Origin: Adiantum capillus-veneris | Lineage: Eukaryota; Streptophyta; Polypodiopsida; Polypodiales; Pteridaceae | Direction: 5' to 3' | Length of the DNA: 64,000 nucleotides | NCBI GenBank assembly: GCA_014529385.2 | Contig: CM043962.1 | Span: 50,625,405 to 50,689,404, forward strand | Shown: positions 61,247 through 64,000 of the stretch, piece by piece | Layout: every line of letters starts with the position of its first letter | Numbering within the stretch: position 1 is the stretch's first letter | Program-made: the position numbers and the translations under genes | The notes under the pieces: generated by a model | Databases searched by the model: none | What the model was told of the DNA's origin: nothing | Seen by the model: only the letters and a program-made list of their open reading frames with translations

Positions 61247-61295
61247 GGATACTGATCTCCAAACCAAACCTGTGACTGCTTTCCATTCTAGCTTC

Positions 61296-63072
61296 TTATC
61301 CTTGAATGCCGATTGAAGATGAGCAAAAGCTCAACTTCTCCTTGTTGACCACCTTTGTAAACATGTCTGCAGGATTTTCACTTGTATGCACCTTTCCTAG
61401 CTTTAGCTGTCCCTCTTCCAAAAGAGTGCGTATGAAGTGATATCTCACCTGAATGTGCTTTGTCCTTGAATGAAAGGCAGAGTTCTTCGCAAGATGGATA
61501 GCGCTTTGGCTATCACTGTACAAGACACAGTTGTCTTGTTTGAATCCAAGCTCTTCTAAGAATCTGTGAAGCCACAGAATTTCTTTGCTTGCCTCCGTCA
61601 TTGCTACATACTCTGCTTTCATGGTAGAAAGTGAAACCACTTTCTGCAGCTTTGAACCCCAACTTACTGTTGTGCCTCCAACCATGAACACATAGCCAGT
61701 AGTGCTCCTTTGAGTATCTTTGTCACCTGCCATATCTGCATCAGCATACCCTTCTAGAAAAATTATCAGTTCCTCAAAAATACAAAGCATTTGTTGTTGT
61801 CCCTTTTAGATACCTAAGTATCCACTTCACAGCTTGCCAATGCTCTTTACCTGGGTTGTCCATGAACCTACTCACAACTCCCACTGCATGTGCAATGTCT
61901 GGCCTTGTCCAGACCATAGCATACATTAGAGAACCTACCGCTGCAGCATATGGAACTTTAGACATATAGGCTATCTCCTCTTGTGTCTTTGGACACATAT
62001 CCTTCGTTAGTTTAAAATGACCAGCCAAAGGTGTAGAAACTGGTTTTGCATTTTGCATTGCAAACCTTTCTAGTACCTTCTTGATGTAATCTTCTTGAGA
62101 TAGCTTTATTGTCTTCTTCGTCCTGTCCCTTGATATTTTCATACCAAGTATCCTCTATGCAGCACCTAAATCTTTCATTGAAAAAGATTTAGACAGCTCC
62201 TCTTTTAGGTCTTTGATGTCCTGCATGTTAGCACTTGCAATCAGCATGTCATCAACATACAACATTAGGATGATGAACTTCCCATCTCCCAAATTCTTTG
62301 TGTAGACGCAGTGATCCGAGTTGCATCTTGTGAATCCATGATCCAACATCCATCGATCAAACTTCAAGTACCATTGTCTTTATGATTGCTTTAAACCATA
62401 CAAGCTCTTCTTTAATCTGCAAACCATTTTCTCCTTACCTTTTACTTCATACCCCTTTGGTTGAAGCATGTAGATTTCCTCCTCTAAGTCACCGTGAGGG
62501 AATGCCGTATTTACATCCATTTGCTCGAGATTTAAATCATGAGCAGCCACAAGGCTTAAGACAAGCCTAATTGAGTTCATTTTTACAACAGGAGAAAATA
62601 TTTCATTGAAGTCAATACCTTTCTTTTGAGAAAACCCTTTTACCACAAGCCTAGACTTGTACCTTTTCTTCCCACCTTCTTCTTCCTTCAGCTTGTACAC
62701 CCATTTGTTGTGAAGTGTCCCCTTACCTTTAGGCAACTCAACCAACTCCCATGTTTGGTTGCGATGTAGTGAGTCCATCTCCACTTGCATGCTCTTCGTC
62801 CATTCTTCTTTGGATTCATGTTGCATAGCTTCTTCGTATGATTCCGGCTCTCCAGAATCTGAGATCAAGAGATGGTTGAAGGAAGGAACAAACCTTTCTG
62901 AAGGTCTACTTGCTCTTGTAGATCTTCGGGGAATAGGTTGAGGCTCCTCATTTGTTTGACGTTGTTGCACATTGTCACCGTTTGCAGTCCTTGAGTCTTC
63001 ACCGTCCTCAAGCTCCATGTACTCATCACCTGTTTCTTTTGTTTGTTTTCTTTCCAAGTAATCTTTGTACAT
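61296..63072 (-). pseudogene. copia RT and RNase H
   Basis: Minus strand. RT: WELVELPKGKGTLHNKWVYK, SRLVVKGFSQKKGIDF, EQMDVNTAFPHGDLEEEIYM, CRLKKSLYGLKQS, then YVDDMLIASA (catalytic, about 62250) and SKVPYAAAVGSLMYAM. RNase [46 protein letters not shown] and the [13 protein letters not shown] tail. Stop or frame changes near 62370, 62150 and 61780 break it. The part before RT (integrase and upstream) is missing; at about 63080 the sequence switches to a plus-strand copia gag. Confidence 0.93.
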
Positions 63073-63086
63073 ATTTTGTTCGTTAA

Positions 63087-64000
63087 AAAGGGAAGCTCAA
63101 GATTGAGAAGTTCAACGGTAAAAACTACCAACATTGGAAGATGCAGATTGAAGACTATCTCTACCAGAAGGACCTCTATTTGCCACTAGGCGGTCTTGCA
63201 AAGAAGCCCACAAAGATGGCAGATAAAGCATGGATTGTCCTTGATCGAAAGGCACTGGGAACAATCCGGTTAAGCTTAGTGTCAACGGTGGCCTTCAATG
63301 TTTCGGAGATGAAAACAACGGAGGACTTGATGAAGTCACTTGACGACTTCTACGAGAAACCATCGGCATCCAATAAGGTATTTCTTATGAAGCGCTTGTT
63401 CAATCTAAAGATGGCAGAGAATGGTTCAGTTGCAGAACACCTAAATGACTTTAACACAAACATAAGTCAACTTCGATCGGTGAAAATCAATTTCGATGAC
63501 GAAGTGCGAGCTCTCCTTATACTATTATCTCTACCGGATAGTTGGGACAGCCTTGTGATGGCTGTAAGTAATTCTATTTCTGGCACAAATACTCTTAAGT
63601 TTGATGATGTTGCGGGTGTTCTCCTAAGCGAGGAAATGTGAAGGAGAAGCACAGGAGAATCATCAAGTGTTGCATTGTCAGTAGAAACAAGAGGAAGGCC
63701 TAAGGAGAGGTTCAAAAACCAAAAGGGTCGTGATCGCTCAAGACGGAGCAAGTCACGCACAAAGTCAGTTCTTGAATGTTGGAACCGCGGCAAGAAGGGC
63801 CACGTCAAGAAGGATTGCTGGTCCAAGAAGAAGAAGGAGACAGAGTCTCAAGACAACAAGCCAACATCGAAGGCCAATGTGGCAGGTAAAGTAGAGCAAG
63901 ATGCTCTAATTCTCTCATTAGACAATGTGTCTAATTCCTGGATAGTAGATTCCGGGGCTTCATTCCATGCGACACCACACAAGCAACATTTCCAAGACTA
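63087..64000 (+). pseudogene. copia gag and protease start (runs off the window)
   Basis: Plus strand. GKLKIEKFNGKNYQHWKMQI opens the copia gag domain; there is no ATG before it, so the start is truncated. DLYLPLGG, LWLR-type middle (FLMKRLFNLKM, HLNDFNTNISQL) and LLLSLPDSWDSL follow. A frameshift or stop at 63641 precedes the basic CWNRGKKGHVKKDC knuckle (63778-63820), whose second Cys is Arg. The protease site WIVDSGASFHATPHK is at about 63940-63980. The rest lies beyond 64000. Confidence 0.9.

Overview
The window is a transposon-dense stretch of a large plant-type nuclear genome; I found no ordinary host gene I could defend. The elements present are Ty3/gypsy with a tRNA-Asp-like primer site, Ty1/copia, gag-only LTR elements, LINEs and cut-and-paste elements with 66-76 bp GT-AG introns. 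A land plant is therefore likely. The LINE ORF1 type (coiled coil plus RRM-like core), the reverse-transcriptase relic at 24.5-26.5 kb and the very long CT arrays make a non-seed plant such as a fern or lycophyte plausible, but that is inference only.

Layout. 1-1.2 kb: a reverse-transcriptase relic and CT-rich DNA. 1.2-21.06 kb: a LINE 3' end split by a 19.5-kb Ty3/gypsy element (1450-20990, minus strand). Its LTRs, TGACC target duplication, PBS and PPT are all visible. Minus-strand order is leader, gag, protease, RT, RNase H, integrase, a second retropepsin, and a large accessory ORF (aORF). Its integrase is itself interrupted by a 1.3-kb terminal-inverted-repeat transposon (9729-11036). 21.06-37.28 kb: a chain of related LINE copies (B, C, E, F, D), each starting directly after CT-rich or (CT)n DNA, and in the copies with a 3' end also ending in (TATC)n(CT)n. 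37.28-40.1 kb: unassigned DNA. 40.1-45.0 kb: a gag-only LTR retrotransposon. 45.2-45.9 kb: the longest (CT)n arrays. 45.9-47.8 kb: an inverted fragment of the aORF, then a PPT and LTR related to the big gypsy element. 48.2-59.5 kb: another aORF-like gene split by a 9.8-kb DNA transposon (48623-58398). 60.5-64 kb: copia sequences in head-to-head orientation.

The most interesting object is the 9.8-kb DNA transposon. It has about 42-bp inverted ends and a plus-strand multi-exon gene that looks like an RNase H-fold (D, D, CxxC, E) transposase. Downstream is a second plus-strand gene whose C-terminus is an unmistakable histone H3 fold, with some residues reminiscent of centromeric H3, on a long charged tail. 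Two unidentified minus-strand genes complete the element, and a 460-bp hairpin lies where the two gene sets converge. All genes carry stops or frameshifts, so this copy is dead, but it implies an active family that carried an H3-like protein.

The second theme is a LINE family that appears to live in (TC)n microsatellites. The third is a gypsy lineage with two retropepsin domains, an extra long ORF seen three times in the window, and repeated 20-24 bp palindromes in its noncoding parts.
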